Notes under the pieces: generated by a model
Databases searched by the model: none
Told to the model about the DNA's origin: nothing
The model's input: only the letters and a program-made list of their open reading frames with translations
Part shown: piece by piece, positions 28,824 through 37,973 of the stretch
How positions within the stretch are numbered: the stretch's first letter is position 1
How the letters are laid out: each line of letters begins with the position of its first letter
From: Rhodopseudomonas sp. BR0M22
Lineage (GTDB): Bacteria > Pseudomonadota > Alphaproteobacteria > Rhizobiales > Xanthobacteraceae
Direction: 5' to 3'
DNA: 64,000 nucleotides
Assembly (NCBI RefSeq): GCF_010907035.1
Contig: NZ_QUMK01000006.1
Coordinates: 37,049-101,048 of the forward strand
Program-made: the position numbers and the translations under genes

Positions 28824-30647
28824 ATGCATACACCTTGGCAAGCCGCCGCAGCGTTGAAGAGTGACGCGAAGCAGCATCGACCGCTGACCGGTAACGAGGC
28901 GATCGCGCGGGCTGCCTGGGAAGCCGGTGTTCGTGTTGCCGCCGCTTATCCCGGTACTCCCAGTACCGAGATTCTCGAGAGTTTGGCGACCTATCCGAGC
29001 GAGGACCTGCATGCGCAGTGGTCGACCAATGAAAAGGTCGCGCTCGATGTCGCGATGGGCGCGTCGTTCGCAGGCTCCCGCGCGCTGTGCGCGATGAAGC
29101 ATGTCGGACTCAACGTCGCCGCCGATGCGTTCATGACGGCGACCTATATCGGCGTCAACGGCGGCCTGGTGCTGGTGGTGTGCGACGACCCCGGCATTCA
29201 CTCCTCGCAGAACGAGCAGGACAGCCGACTCTATGGCCAGCTCGCGTCGGTTCCGGTGCTGGAGCCATCCGATGCGCAGGAAGCTTACGACTTCACCAAG
29301 CTCGCCTTCGACCTGTCCGAGCAGTTCGACACCCCGGTGATCGTGCGCAGCACCACCCGGCTGTCGCACACTCGCAGCACCGTCACGGTCGAGGAGCGGG
29401 TCGAGGCGGCGCCGCGCGGCTTCCTGGAGAAGCCGTCGAAGAACGTGATGATCCCGGCGCATGCCCGCGCCCGCCACCTCTCGGTGCTGGAGCGCGAGGC
29501 CAAGCTCAAGGACTACTTCGCGACCTCGCCGATCACCCGGATGGAGCACGGTGACGACAGCTTCGGAATCGTCACGGCCGGCACCTGCTATCCGTATGTC
29601 CGCGAAGTGCTGCCGCATGCCCCTGTGCTCAAGCTTGCCGCATCCTGGCCGTTGTCCGAAGCGGTGCTGCGGGAATTCTGCAGTGCGTTCGAGCGGGTGC
29701 TGGTGGTCGAGGAATTGGAGCCGATCATCGAGAAGGAGATCGCCGCGCTCGGCTTCAAGGTCGAGGGTAAGCGGCTGTTTCCGCGCGCCGGCGAGTTCTC
29801 GCCCGAAGTGGTGCGCGCAGGTCTGGTGCAGGCCGGCCTGTTACCGGCGCCGCCGTCCTACAACGCATGGGTGCCGGAGCCGGTGGTGCGGCCGCCGGTG
29901 CTGTGCGCCGGCTGTCCGCATACCTCGAGCTTCATGGCGGTGCGCGCCTCCGGCGCCCGCGTCGCCGGCGACATCGGCTGCTACACGCTGGCGGTGCTCG
30001 ATCCCTTGCGCGGCATCGACACCTGCGTGGCAATGGGCTCGTCGATCGGCAATGCCATCGGTATGGCGAAGGCCGGCGAGACCAAGCCGGTGGTCGCAAC
30101 CATCGGCGACTCCACCTTCCTGCACGCAGGCATCCCGGCGCTGATCGACGCGGTCTACAATCAGGCCAACATCGCGGTGATGCTGCTCGACAACCACATC
30201 ACGGCGATGACCGGCGGCCAGGAGCATCCCGGCACGGGCAAGACGCTGCGCGGCGAGCCGGCCCCGCAGGTCGACTATGAGGCGCTGATCAAGGCGTGCG
30301 GCGTCAAATGGGTGAAGAAGGTCGATTCTTACGACCTTGCTGCCACCCATCAGGCGCTGCGCGAGGCGATCGCTTATCGCGGTGTCGCGGTGCTGATCTC
30401 GAACCGGCCGTGCGTGCTCGATCCGATCAAGATCAAGGGACCGCCGCTGGAAGTCATTACCAGCCAGTGCACTGCCTGTCAGTCCTGCATGAATCTCGGC
30501 TGCCCGGCGCTGACCTGGAGCGACGAATGGTTCGAGGGCCGGCACCGCGTCAAGATCGATCCGGCGTTGTGCATCGGCTGCACGCTGTGCGCCCAGGTCT
30601 GCACCATCGACTGCATCAAGATCGCGAGCCCGGCGGTGACGCAATGA
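28824..30647 (+). CDS. iorA: Indolepyruvate:ferredoxin oxidoreductase, alpha subunit
   Basis: A 607-residue subunit that, with IorB, decarboxylates aryl pyruvates (indolepyruvate, phenylpyruvate) to aryl-acetyl-CoA, reducing ferredoxin. Motifs in order: YPGTPSTEIL, the TPP-binding region CAGCPHTSSF, GDIGCYTL, GDSTFLHAGIPAL and DNHITAMTGGQEHPGTG, and two C-terminal [4Fe-4S] clusters (CTACQSCMNLGCP and CIGCTLCAQVCTIDC, about 549-600). The ATG at 28824 has GGGGGAG 7 bases upstream; an earlier in-frame start at 28803 does not. Its stop overlaps the iorB start by 4 bases (ATGA). The enzyme is expected to be oxygen-sensitive, which fits the FixK-like boxes upstream. Confidence 0.93.
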   Translation: MHTPWQAAAALKSDAKQHRPLTGNEAIARAAWEAGVRVAAAYPGTPSTEILESLATYPSEDLHAQWSTNEKVALDVAMGASFAGSRALCAMKHVGLNVAADAFMTATYIGVNGGLVLVVCDDPGIHSSQNEQDSRLYGQLASVPVLEPSDAQEAYDFTKLAFDLSEQFDTPVIVRSTTRLSHTRSTVTVEERVEAAPRGFLEKPSKNVMIPAHARARHLSVLEREAKLKDYFATSPITRMEHGDDSFGIVTAGTCYPYVREVLPHAPVLKLAASWPLSEAVLREFCSAFERVLVVEELEPIIEKEIAALGFKVEGKRLFPRAGEFSPEVVRAGLVQAGLLPAPPSYNAWVPEPVVRPPVLCAGCPHTSSFMAVRASGARVAGDIGCYTLAVLDPLRGIDTCVAMGSSIGNAIGMAKAGETKPVVATIGDSTFLHAGIPALIDAVYNQANIAVMLLDNHITAMTGGQEHPGTGKTLRGEPAPQVDYEALIKACGVKWVKKVDSYDLAATHQALREAIAYRGVAVLISNRPCVLDPIKIKGPPLEVITSQCTACQSCMNLGCPALTWSDEWFEGRHRVKIDPALCIGCTLCAQVCTIDCIKIASPAVTQ

Positions 30648-31591
30648 ACGAGCAGAGCAATGTCGTCGCATTGAATGCGACCAGCGAGCCGACGGCGTTC
30701 AACGCTGCGCTGGCGGAGCCTACCAACGTGCTGATCGTCGGTGTCGGCGGTCAGGGTGTGATCCTGGTGTCCAAGGTGCTGGCGTCGCTGGCGCAGGCGC
30801 ACGGCTACGAGGTCAAGCAGAGCGAAGTGCACGGCATGGCCAAGCGCGGCGGCACCGTGTTCAGCCACGTCCGGTTCGGGCCGCGGGTATGGTCGCCCAC
30901 CATCGCCAAGGGCGAGGCTGACGTGCTGATCGCGCTGGAATGGGCCGAAGGGCTGCGCTGGCTGCCGCATCTGAAGCGCGACACCGGCGTGTTCATCTGC
31001 GACACGAAACGGATCGTGCCGCCGTTCGCCTGCCGCAGCCGCCGTCCCGGCGCGCCGATGCGCTACGCGACCGAGACCGCCGAGCAGGTCGCCGCTTACG
31101 TGTCCGAAGCTTACGCGATCGACGCCACCAAGATGGCCGAAGAGCTCGGCAATGAGCGCGCCGCCAACGTGGTGCTGCTCGGCGCGCTGTCGACCGTGCT
31201 CGAATTCGCGCTGCCGGAGTGGGAGAAGACCGTCACCGCCTTCGTGCCGAAGAAGACCATCGCGGTGAATTCCGCCGCGTTCGAACTCGGCCGCAACTGG
31301 ATTGCGGAGGCCAAGAACGAGCCGCCATCGGCGGACGCAGCACCCGCAGCGGCACCAGTGCACGCGCCGTATCAGCCGCGGCTCGAAATCACCGACGCCT
31401 GGTGCAAGAGCTGCGAGATCTGCGTCAAGCTGTGCCCGGAACGCTGCCTGACGCTGAACGCCGATCGCATCGCCACTTTGGTCGCGCCTGAGAAATGCAC
31501 CGGCTGCCGGCTGTGCGAATGGCTGTGCCCGGACTTTGCGATCCGCGTCCATCTCGACCCCGAAGCGCCCGCGATGGAGGCCGCGCAATGA
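30644..31591 (+). CDS. iorB: Indolepyruvate:ferredoxin oxidoreductase beta subunit fused to a ferredoxin domain
   Basis: A 315-residue protein. Residues 25-225 are the gamma-type domain of 2-oxoacid oxidoreductases (VGVGGQGVILVSKVLA, SEVHGMAKRGGTVFSHVRFG). After an Ala/Pro linker comes an added two-cluster ferredoxin of the delta-subunit type: C254, C257, C260, C264 and C285, C288, C291, C295. Classical IorB (about 200 residues) lacks this. The next three genes encode a second, alpha-beta-gamma oxidoreductase with no delta subunit of its own, so the fused ferredoxin may serve either enzyme. The gene overlaps both neighbours by ATGA. Confidence 0.9.
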   Translation: MNEQSNVVALNATSEPTAFNAALAEPTNVLIVGVGGQGVILVSKVLASLAQAHGYEVKQSEVHGMAKRGGTVFSHVRFGPRVWSPTIAKGEADVLIALEWAEGLRWLPHLKRDTGVFICDTKRIVPPFACRSRRPGAPMRYATETAEQVAAYVSEAYAIDATKMAEELGNERAANVVLLGALSTVLEFALPEWEKTVTAFVPKKTIAVNSAAFELGRNWIAEAKNEPPSADAAPAAAPVHAPYQPRLEITDAWCKSCEICVKLCPERCLTLNADRIATLVAPEKCTGCRLCEWLCPDFAIRVHLDPEAPAMEAAQ

Positions 31592-32749
31592 ACGCGCCGG
31601 ATCGCCACATCCCAAAGGCCGCCGCCAAGCTGCTGTCCGGCAACGCCGCCTGCGCCCAGGGCGCGATCGACGCCGGCTGCAAATTCTTCGCCGGCTATCC
31701 GATCACGCCGTCGTCCGAAATCGCCGAGCGTCTGTCGACCATGCTGCCGGCGGCAGGCGGCGTGTTCATCCAGATGGAAGACGAGATCGCCGCGATGGCG
31801 GCGGTGGTCGGCGCCTCGATGGGCGGCGTCAAATCGCTGACCGCGACCTCCGGTCCCGGCTTCTCGCTGAAGCAGGAGAACATCGGCTACGCGGCTGGGG
31901 CGGAAATTCCGTGCGTGATCGTCAACGTGATGCGCGGGGGGGCCGTCGACCGGCATGCCGACGCGGCCGTCGCAGGCTGACATTTACCAGACCCGCTACG
32001 GCAGCCACGGCGACTATCCGATGATCGTGCTGGCGCCGGCCTCGGCACGCGAGATCTACGACGAGACCATCCGCGCCTTCGATCTTGCCGAGCTGTGCCG
32101 CACGCCGGTGATCCTGCTGTACGATCAGGTGATTGCGCAGTCGTCGGAAACCGTCGCGCTCGGCGGCCGCACCTCGGTGCATGCCACCCGCAAATGGGCG
32201 AGCGGCCCGCGCGAGGCTTACAAGCCCTATGCGGCCGATGCCGACCTGATTCCGCCGATGCCGCGTCCCGGTGACGGCTATCGCACCCACACCACGGGTC
32301 TGACGCACAGCGAGACCGGCTTTCCGAGCCAGGACCCCGAGACGGTGACGCGCAATCTTGGCCGGCTCTATGCCAAGCTCGATAAGCACCGCGACTTGAT
32401 CGACAGCTTCGAGGCCGTGCGCTGCGAAGACGCCGAGGTTGTGATCGTCGCGATCGGCATCAGTGCCCGCGCCGCCCGCCGTGCCGTCGATGCCTGCCGC
32501 GCCGAAGGCAAGAAGGTCGGGCTGTTCCGTCCGGTCACGCTGTGGCCGTTCCCGGAAGTTGCGCTGCGCGAGGCGACCCGGAACGCCAAGGCGATCCTGG
32601 TGCCGGAGCTCAACATCGGCCAGCTGCGGCTGGAGATCGAGCGTCAGCTTCGCGACCGCCGTGTCGAAGGTCTGCATCTGATCAGCGGCGAGCCGATCAC
32701 GCCGGCGCAGATCGCAGCCGCTGCTACCAAGCTCGCTTCGGAGGTCTGA
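31588..32749 (+). pseudogene. korA: 2-oxoacid:ferredoxin oxidoreductase alpha subunit, frameshifted
   Basis: This would encode a 386-residue alpha subunit, but the frame is broken. Residues 1-119 read normally (AGYPITPSSEIAERL, TSGPGFSLKQENIGYA, VNVMRGG), then a run of seven G at 31936-31942 shifts the frame and a stop follows at 31978. Six G would restore the conserved RGGPSTGMPTRPSQAD and an open frame to 32749. The downstream part can also be read from an ATG at 31955. No other damage is visible, and both flanking subunit genes are intact. Sequencing error, true mutation, or slippage are all possible. Confidence 0.85.
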
Positions 32750-32750
32750 G

Positions 32751-33581
32751 ATGTTCAGCGACGCGCCGCATTTCGACGTCCGCGATTATCTCCGCAAGGA
32801 GATGATGCCGCACTTTCTCTGCCCGGGCTGCGGTCACGGCATGGCGCTGCGCGCGCTGCTGTGGGCGATCCATGAATTGAACATCGACCGCGACAAACTC
32901 GCGGTGGTGTCGGGCATCGGCTGCGCCGGACGGTTGTCGGCTTACATCGACGCCAACACCTTCCACACTACCCACGGCCGGCCGTTGGCCTATGCGACCG
33001 GTCTGGCGCTGGCGCGGCCGGATCTGCACGTCGTGGTGATCACCGGCGACGGCGATTGCTTGGCGATCGGCGGCAATCATCTGATCCACGCCTGCCGGCG
33101 TAATCTCAAGCTAACCTGCCTGATGCTCAACAACGAGATCTACGGCATGACCGGCGGCCAGGTGTCGCCGACCACGTCGGAGACCCGGCTCACCACCACC
33201 ACGCCGCATGGCAATTCCGAGCCGAATTTCGACGCATGCGCGCTGGCGACCGCCGCCGGTGCGGGCTTCGTCGGGCGCGAAGTGACGCGGCATGTTCCGA
33301 AGCTGAAAGAGCTGATCAAGGCCGGGCTACAGCATCCGGGCTTTGCCTTCGTCGAAGTGGTGTCGGACTGCACCGAAGTCTACGGCCGCAAGAACGACAT
33401 GGGCTCTTCGGCCGAGATGGTGCTGCGGCAGAAGAGCGAGATGCGCCCGAGCGCGTATCGCGACAGCGTCGACGAGCCGTTCCGCTCGACCGATTTGCCG
33501 ACCGGCATTCTGGCCCAGAACAACCGGCCGGAGTACGGCGCGGCGCTGCGTGCCGCCGCCGCGGCGCGCGCCGCAAAGTGA
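32751..33581 (+). CDS. korB: 2-oxoacid:ferredoxin oxidoreductase beta subunit
   Basis: A 276-residue thiamine-diphosphate-binding subunit. The cluster and cofactor motifs are CPGCGHG near residue 24, SGIGCAGR, the Mg-TPP motif GDGDCLAIGGNH and NNEIYGMTGGQVSPTT. It starts one base after korA ends. With korA and the gamma subunit it makes a KorABC-type enzyme that interconverts a 2-oxo acid and its CoA thioester; whether the substrate is 2-oxoglutarate or a branched or aryl 2-oxo acid cannot be told. Confidence 0.9.
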   Translation: MFSDAPHFDVRDYLRKEMMPHFLCPGCGHGMALRALLWAIHELNIDRDKLAVVSGIGCAGRLSAYIDANTFHTTHGRPLAYATGLALARPDLHVVVITGDGDCLAIGGNHLIHACRRNLKLTCLMLNNEIYGMTGGQVSPTTSETRLTTTTPHGNSEPNFDACALATAAGAGFVGREVTRHVPKLKELIKAGLQHPGFAFVEVVSDCTEVYGRKNDMGSSAEMVLRQKSEMRPSAYRDSVDEPFRSTDLPTGILAQNNRPEYGAALRAAAAARAAK

Positions 33582-33595
33582 CGGGGAGACCAGCC

Positions 33596-34156
33596 ATGTC
33601 GACATCCCGCATTGAACTGCGCTTCGGCGGCACCGGCGGCCAAGGCCTGTTGCTCAGCGCCAAGCTGCTCGCCGACGCGCTGGCGCTGGAAGGCCGCCAC
33701 GTCGCGCAATCGCAGACCTACGAGCCGACCTCGCGCGGCGGCTTCTGCAATGCCGATCTCGTCGTCGCCCATGGCGAGGTCGATTATCCGCTGCCGATCG
33801 AATTCGACCATCTGGTGCTGCTCGACAAGATTGCCATCAAGCCGTCCTGGCCGAAACTCAAGGCCGGCGCGCTGGTGATCTCCGACGTTCGGCTGTGCCC
33901 GGAACTGCCGGAAGCCGGTCGCTTCAAGCGCTACCCATTGCCGCTCAGCCGAACCGCGATCGAGCTCGGCAGCGAGCGCGTCACCAACATCGTGGCGCTC
34001 GGCGTGCTGGTCGAGCTGTCGGGTATCTGCAAGCACAAGTCGGTCGAGCATGTGGTGCGCGCATCCTCGCCGCGCGGTTTCCTCGATCTCAACATGGACG
34101 CGCTGGCCGCCGGCACCGCGCTGGCCAAGGCGCCTGCCATCGCGGCGGCCTCCTGA
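33596..34156 (+). CDS. korC: 2-oxoacid:ferredoxin oxidoreductase gamma subunit
   Basis: A 186-residue gamma subunit with the family opening FGGTGGQGLLLSAKLLADA and the SQTYEPTSRGGFCNADLV motif. The ATG at 33596 has GGGGAG 8 bases before it; the longer open frame upstream is an overlap with korB in another frame. It completes the KorABC set, which has no separate delta (ferredoxin) gene; that function may come from the IorB fusion. Confidence 0.9.
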   Translation: MSTSRIELRFGGTGGQGLLLSAKLLADALALEGRHVAQSQTYEPTSRGGFCNADLVVAHGEVDYPLPIEFDHLVLLDKIAIKPSWPKLKAGALVISDVRLCPELPEAGRFKRYPLPLSRTAIELGSERVTNIVALGVLVELSGICKHKSVEHVVRASSPRGFLDLNMDALAAGTALAKAPAIAAAS

Positions 34157-34179
34157 TTTTCTGACAAAGGATTGCTTCG

Positions 34180-35514
34180 ATGAGCGCCCAGCCTGCATTG
34201 CGCGAACCGACCGTCTATATGCACGACCGCGCCATCGAGACGATGCCCCGGCCGCAGCTTGCGGCGCTGCAGTTCGAACGGCTGCGCAAGATGGTCGAGC
34301 GGGCGTATCGCGACGTTCCGCATTATCGCGCCAGCTTCGACCAAGCCGGCGTCAAGCCTGCGGATCTGACCTCGCTGGCCGACCTCGCGCAATTTCCCTT
34401 CACCAAGAAGACCGACCTGCGCGACAACTATCCGTTCGGGATGTTCGCGGTGCCGCGCAATCAGATGCCGCGCATCCATGCCTCGTCCGGCACCACCGGC
34501 AAGCCGACCGTGGTCGGTTACACCAGGACCGACCTGGACAACTGGGCGAACCTGATGGCGCGGTCGATGGTCAGCGCCGGCGCGTCGCCGGACGACATCG
34601 TGCACAACGCCTACGGCTATGGCCTGTTCACCGGCGGCCTCGGCGCCCATTACGGCGCCGAGCGGCTGGGCTGCACCGTGGTGCCTGCCTCCGGCGGCGG
34701 CACCGAGCGGCAGGTGCAGCTCATCGTCGATTTCGCCGCCAATGTGCTGTGCTGCACGCCGTCCTATGCGCTGAACATCGCGGAAGTCGCCGAGCAGATG
34801 GGCGTCGACCTGCGCGATGCGCCGCTGCGGGTCGGTCTGTTTGGCGCCGAGCCGTGGAGCGATGCGATGCGCCGCGATCTTGAGGCGCGCCTCGGCATCA
34901 AGGCGGTCGATGTCTATGGTCTGTCGGAGATCATGGGGCCGGGCGTCGCCTGCGAATGCGCGGTGGCGCAGAATGGTCTGCACGGCTGGGAAGACCACTT
35001 CCTGTTCGAGACCATCGATCCGGAAACGCTTCAGGTGCTGCCGATGGGCTCCGTCGGCGAGCTGGTGATCACCACGCTCACCAAGGAAGCGCTGCCGATG
35101 ATCCGGTATCGTACCCGCGACATCACCAGCCTGAACACCGAGCCGTGCGCCTGCGGCCGCACCCATCTGCGTATCATGCGTGTCACCGGTCGCGACGACG
35201 ACATGCTGATCATCCGCGGCGTCAACGTCTATCCGTCGCAGGTGGAGTCGGTGCTGATCGGCTTCCCCGGCATCGCGCCGCACTATCAGATTGTCCTGAC
35301 CCGCGAGAAGGCTCTCGACGCCATGACGGTCGAAGTCGAGATCGCCCCCGACGCCCCGCGCGACGAGGCCGCGCTCGCCAAGAAGGCGGCCGAAGTGACG
35401 CATCACATCAAGTCGCTGATCGGCGTGACGTGTAAGGTGGCGGTGAAGGCGCCGGGCGAAGTCCCGCGCTCGCAGGGCAAGGCTGTGCGAGTGAGGGATC
35501 AGCGGAATATTTGA
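34180..35514 (+). CDS. paaK: Phenylacetate-CoA ligase family protein
   Basis: A 444-residue AMP-forming ligase of the PaaK branch of the ANL superfamily. The phosphate-binding loop [14 protein letters not shown] lies near residue 105; [25 protein letters not shown] and the C-terminal RSQGKAVRV (adenylating lysine) are all intact. It activates an aryl acetate to the CoA ester. It closes the ior/kor operon, 23 bases after korC, so the cluster can form aryl-acetyl-CoA from the pyruvate (Ior) or from the acid (PaaK). No paaABCDE epoxidase genes are nearby. Confidence 0.9.
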   Translation: MSAQPALREPTVYMHDRAIETMPRPQLAALQFERLRKMVERAYRDVPHYRASFDQAGVKPADLTSLADLAQFPFTKKTDLRDNYPFGMFAVPRNQMPRIHASSGTTGKPTVVGYTRTDLDNWANLMARSMVSAGASPDDIVHNAYGYGLFTGGLGAHYGAERLGCTVVPASGGGTERQVQLIVDFAANVLCCTPSYALNIAEVAEQMGVDLRDAPLRVGLFGAEPWSDAMRRDLEARLGIKAVDVYGLSEIMGPGVACECAVAQNGLHGWEDHFLFETIDPETLQVLPMGSVGELVITTLTKEALPMIRYRTRDITSLNTEPCACGRTHLRIMRVTGRDDDMLIIRGVNVYPSQVESVLIGFPGIAPHYQIVLTREKALDAMTVEVEIAPDAPRDEAALAKKAAEVTHHIKSLIGVTCKVAVKAPGEVPRSQGKAVRVRDQRNI

Positions 35515-35525
35515 CAACCTCTCCA

Positions 35526-35605
35526 CGTCATTGCGAGGAGCAAAGCGACGAAGCAATCCAGCTCCGTGCACTGAGCTGGATTGCTTCGCTGCGCTCGCAA
35601 TGACG
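35526..35605. repeat. Intergenic palindromic repeat, family B copy 1
   Basis: A long hairpin-forming palindrome with CGTCATTGCGAGGAG and CTCGCAATGACG ends and inner arms GAAGCAATCCAG/CTGGATTGCTTC. It fills the gap between the convergent paaK and acyl-CoA dehydrogenase genes. A close copy is at 58240-58322. Confidence 0.85.
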
Positions 35606-35618
35606 ACGGTTGGTGTCC

Positions 35619-36815
35619 CTACAGCCCCAACACCAGCTTGCTGATGATGTCGCGCTGGATTTCCGAGGTGCCGCCGAAGATGGTGTAGGCGCGGCCGTTG
35701 AGATGCGTCGGCATCACGGCGAGTTCGTCCTCGGGAATCGCCGGCGGCGCGTTGAGCCGGTGCAGCGGCCGGGTCGGCTCGACATAGAGGCCGTCGTTGC
35801 CGATCACGTCGACCGCCAGCCGGCTCACCGCCTGGTAGATCTCGCTGGTGCGCAGCTTGAGGATCGACGACACCGCGCCGGGGTTCTGTCCGTTCTGCAG
35901 CGCGGACAGCACCCGCAGTTCGGTCATTTCCAGCGCGTCGATGTCGACCTCGACCTCCGACATCCGGATCGCGATGTCCGGATCCTCGATCGCTCGGCCG
36001 GTCGCCTCCGACTCGGCGAACGCCGCCGCCCGGTGCAGCGCCTTGCGGAGCTTGGCCGAGGCGATGCCGGAGCCGCGCTCGAATTCCAGCAAGTACTTGC
36101 CGTAGGTCCAGCCCTTGCCTTCCTCGCCGACCAGGTTCGACGCCGGAATCCGGACGTCGTCGAAGAACACCTGATTGACCTCGTGGTCGCCGCCGATGGT
36201 CAGGATCGGCCGGATGGTGATGCCGGGGCTCTTCATGTCGATCAGCACGAAGCTGATGCCGTCCTGCTGCCGTGGCTCGTCGCTGGTGCGCACCAGCGCG
36301 AACATCATGTTGGCGTTGTGCGCGTGGGTGGTCCAGATCTTGGTGCCGTTGATGACATACTCGTCGCCGTCGCGCACCGCACGGGTCTTCAGCGACGACA
36401 GGTCCGAGCCCGAGCCCGGCTCCGAATAGCCCTGGCACCAATAATCCTCGCAGGACAGGATTCGCGGCAGGAAGTAGTTCTTCTGCTCGGGCGAGCCGAA
36501 GCCGATGATCACCGGCCCGACCATCTTGACGCCCATCGGCGTCGGGGAAGGGACGCCGGCATGCGCGCATTCGGTTTCGAAAATCCAGCGCTGCGCCGGC
36601 GTCCAGCCGGTGCCGCCGTATTCGACCGGCCAGCCGGGCGCACCCCACCCCTTGGCGTTGAGGGCGCGCTGCCACGGCACGCCGGCCTCCGGCTCGGAGA
36701 ACACCGAAGCGTTGAGTGATTCCGCCCGCTTCATGTCGGGCGTCAGATTGGCCGCGATGAAGTCGCGGACCTCCTGCTGAAAGGCGAGCTCGGCGTCGCC
36801 GAAGGTCATGTCCAT
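35619..36815 (-). CDS. Acyl-CoA dehydrogenase (PimC-like large subunit)
   Basis: A 398-residue FAD-dependent acyl-CoA dehydrogenase. The FAD/substrate loops QGYSEPGSGSDLSSL and WTTHAHNAN and the C-terminal IFGGTSEIQRDII are present. Together with the adjacent 378-residue dehydrogenase and an enoyl-CoA hydratase it forms a same-strand three-gene block resembling the pimCD pair of R. palustris, whose products oxidise pimeloyl-CoA and related dicarboxylyl-CoAs. It is convergent with the ior/kor/paaK operon. Chain-length preference cannot be read here. Confidence 0.85.
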   Translation of the reverse strand: MDMTFGDAELAFQQEVRDFIAANLTPDMKRAESLNASVFSEPEAGVPWQRALNAKGWGAPGWPVEYGGTGWTPAQRWIFETECAHAGVPSPTPMGVKMVGPVIIGFGSPEQKNYFLPRILSCEDYWCQGYSEPGSGSDLSSLKTRAVRDGDEYVINGTKIWTTHAHNANMMFALVRTSDEPRQQDGISFVLIDMKSPGITIRPILTIGGDHEVNQVFFDDVRIPASNLVGEEGKGWTYGKYLLEFERGSGIASAKLRKALHRAAAFAESEATGRAIEDPDIAIRMSEVEVDIDALEMTELRVLSALQNGQNPGAVSSILKLRTSEIYQAVSRLAVDVIGNDGLYVEPTRPLHRLNAPPAIPEDELAVMPTHLNGRAYTIFGGTSEIQRDIISKLVLGL

Positions 36816-36833
36816 GTCGATGCCTCGCTTTTG

Positions 36834-37970
36834 TTAGACCGGCCGGCCGCTGAGCGCGGCGTGGCGGCGATAATGATGGGTGCTGCCGCCGAACAGGGTT
36901 TCGAACGCCAGCAGGCGTTTGAAGTAGGCGCCGACGTCGAGCTCCTCGGTGACGCCCATGCCGCCGTGAAGCTGCACCGACTGCTCGGCGACGAAGCGCG
37001 CACCTTTGCCGATCTTGGCCTTGGCGCCGGAGGCAGCGCGGCCACGCTCGGCCGCGTCCGCCTCGGCCTTCAGCGCTGCGCGCAGCGCCATCGAACGGGC
37101 TTCGTCGACCTGCACCGACATGTCGGTGAGGCGATGCCGCACCACCTGATTGGCGGCGAGCGGACGGCCGAACTGCTTGCGAACCTTGGTATAGTCGAGC
37201 GTCTTGTCGGTGAGCGTCTGCATCATGCCGACCGCTTCGGCCGACATCGCGGCGAGGGCGCGATCGACCACCGCCTCGACCGCCGGATAGGCATTGACAT
37301 CGCCTCCGAGCATGGCATCGGCCGGCACCCGCACGCTCTGCAGCGTGAGATTGCAGGCGCGGCCGCCACCAAGCCGCGGATAGTCGGCGAGTGTCAGCCC
37401 GGCCGCTTCGCGTGGCACCAGGAACAGCCGCAGCGAGCCGCTGCCGTTGTTGGCCAGCCTTGCGGAGACGATCAACTGATCGGCCGACGCGCCGTCCAGC
37501 ACCGCGACCTTCGCGCCATCGAGCACATATTGATCGCCGTCTTTGCGCGAGGTGGTGTCGACGCGGGCGAGATCTGCGCGGGCTGCGCGTTCGGCGTGGG
37601 CGAAGGCGAGCCGCAGCGTGCCGTCGGCGACCTTCGGCAGCAGCGCCGCCTTCTGCTCGTCGCGGCCATGCTCGGCGACGAGGCCGGCGCCGAGCACCAC
37701 GGTCGACAGATACGGCTCGCTGACGAGGCCGCGTCCGAACGCTTCCATCAGGATGCCGACTTCGATCGCGCCGCCGCCGATGCCGCCATGAGCCTCCGGC
37801 AGCGGCAGCGCCAGCCAGCCGAGATCGGCGAACTGCTTCCAGATCGCTTCGCTGAAGCCGAACGACTCCTTGGCGTTCTGTTCGCGCAGCTTCGTGGTGT
37901 AGGTCTCGGCGATGAAGCGGTCGGCGCTCTCGCGCAGCAGCCGCTGTTCGTCACTCGGCGTGAGATCCAT
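36834..37970 (-). CDS. Acyl-CoA dehydrogenase, degenerate partner (PimD-like)
   Basis: A 378-residue acyl-CoA dehydrogenase fold. The usual substrate loop (T/S-E-P-G-S-G-S-D) is replaced by AHAERAARADLAR, while the C-terminal QLHGGMGVTEELDVGAYFKRL with a candidate catalytic Glu is kept. Such pairs often form heteromers in which one subunit is catalytically altered. Its stop is 18 bases before the partner's start, so the two are translated together. Confidence 0.82.
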   Translation of the reverse strand: MDLTPSDEQRLLRESADRFIAETYTTKLREQNAKESFGFSEAIWKQFADLGWLALPLPEAHGGIGGGAIEVGILMEAFGRGLVSEPYLSTVVLGAGLVAEHGRDEQKAALLPKVADGTLRLAFAHAERAARADLARVDTTSRKDGDQYVLDGAKVAVLDGASADQLIVSARLANNGSGSLRLFLVPREAAGLTLADYPRLGGGRACNLTLQSVRVPADAMLGGDVNAYPAVEAVVDRALAAMSAEAVGMMQTLTDKTLDYTKVRKQFGRPLAANQVVRHRLTDMSVQVDEARSMALRAALKAEADAAERGRAASGAKAKIGKGARFVAEQSVQLHGGMGVTEELDVGAYFKRLLAFETLFGGSTHHYRRHAALSGRPV

Positions 37971-37973
37971 CGC

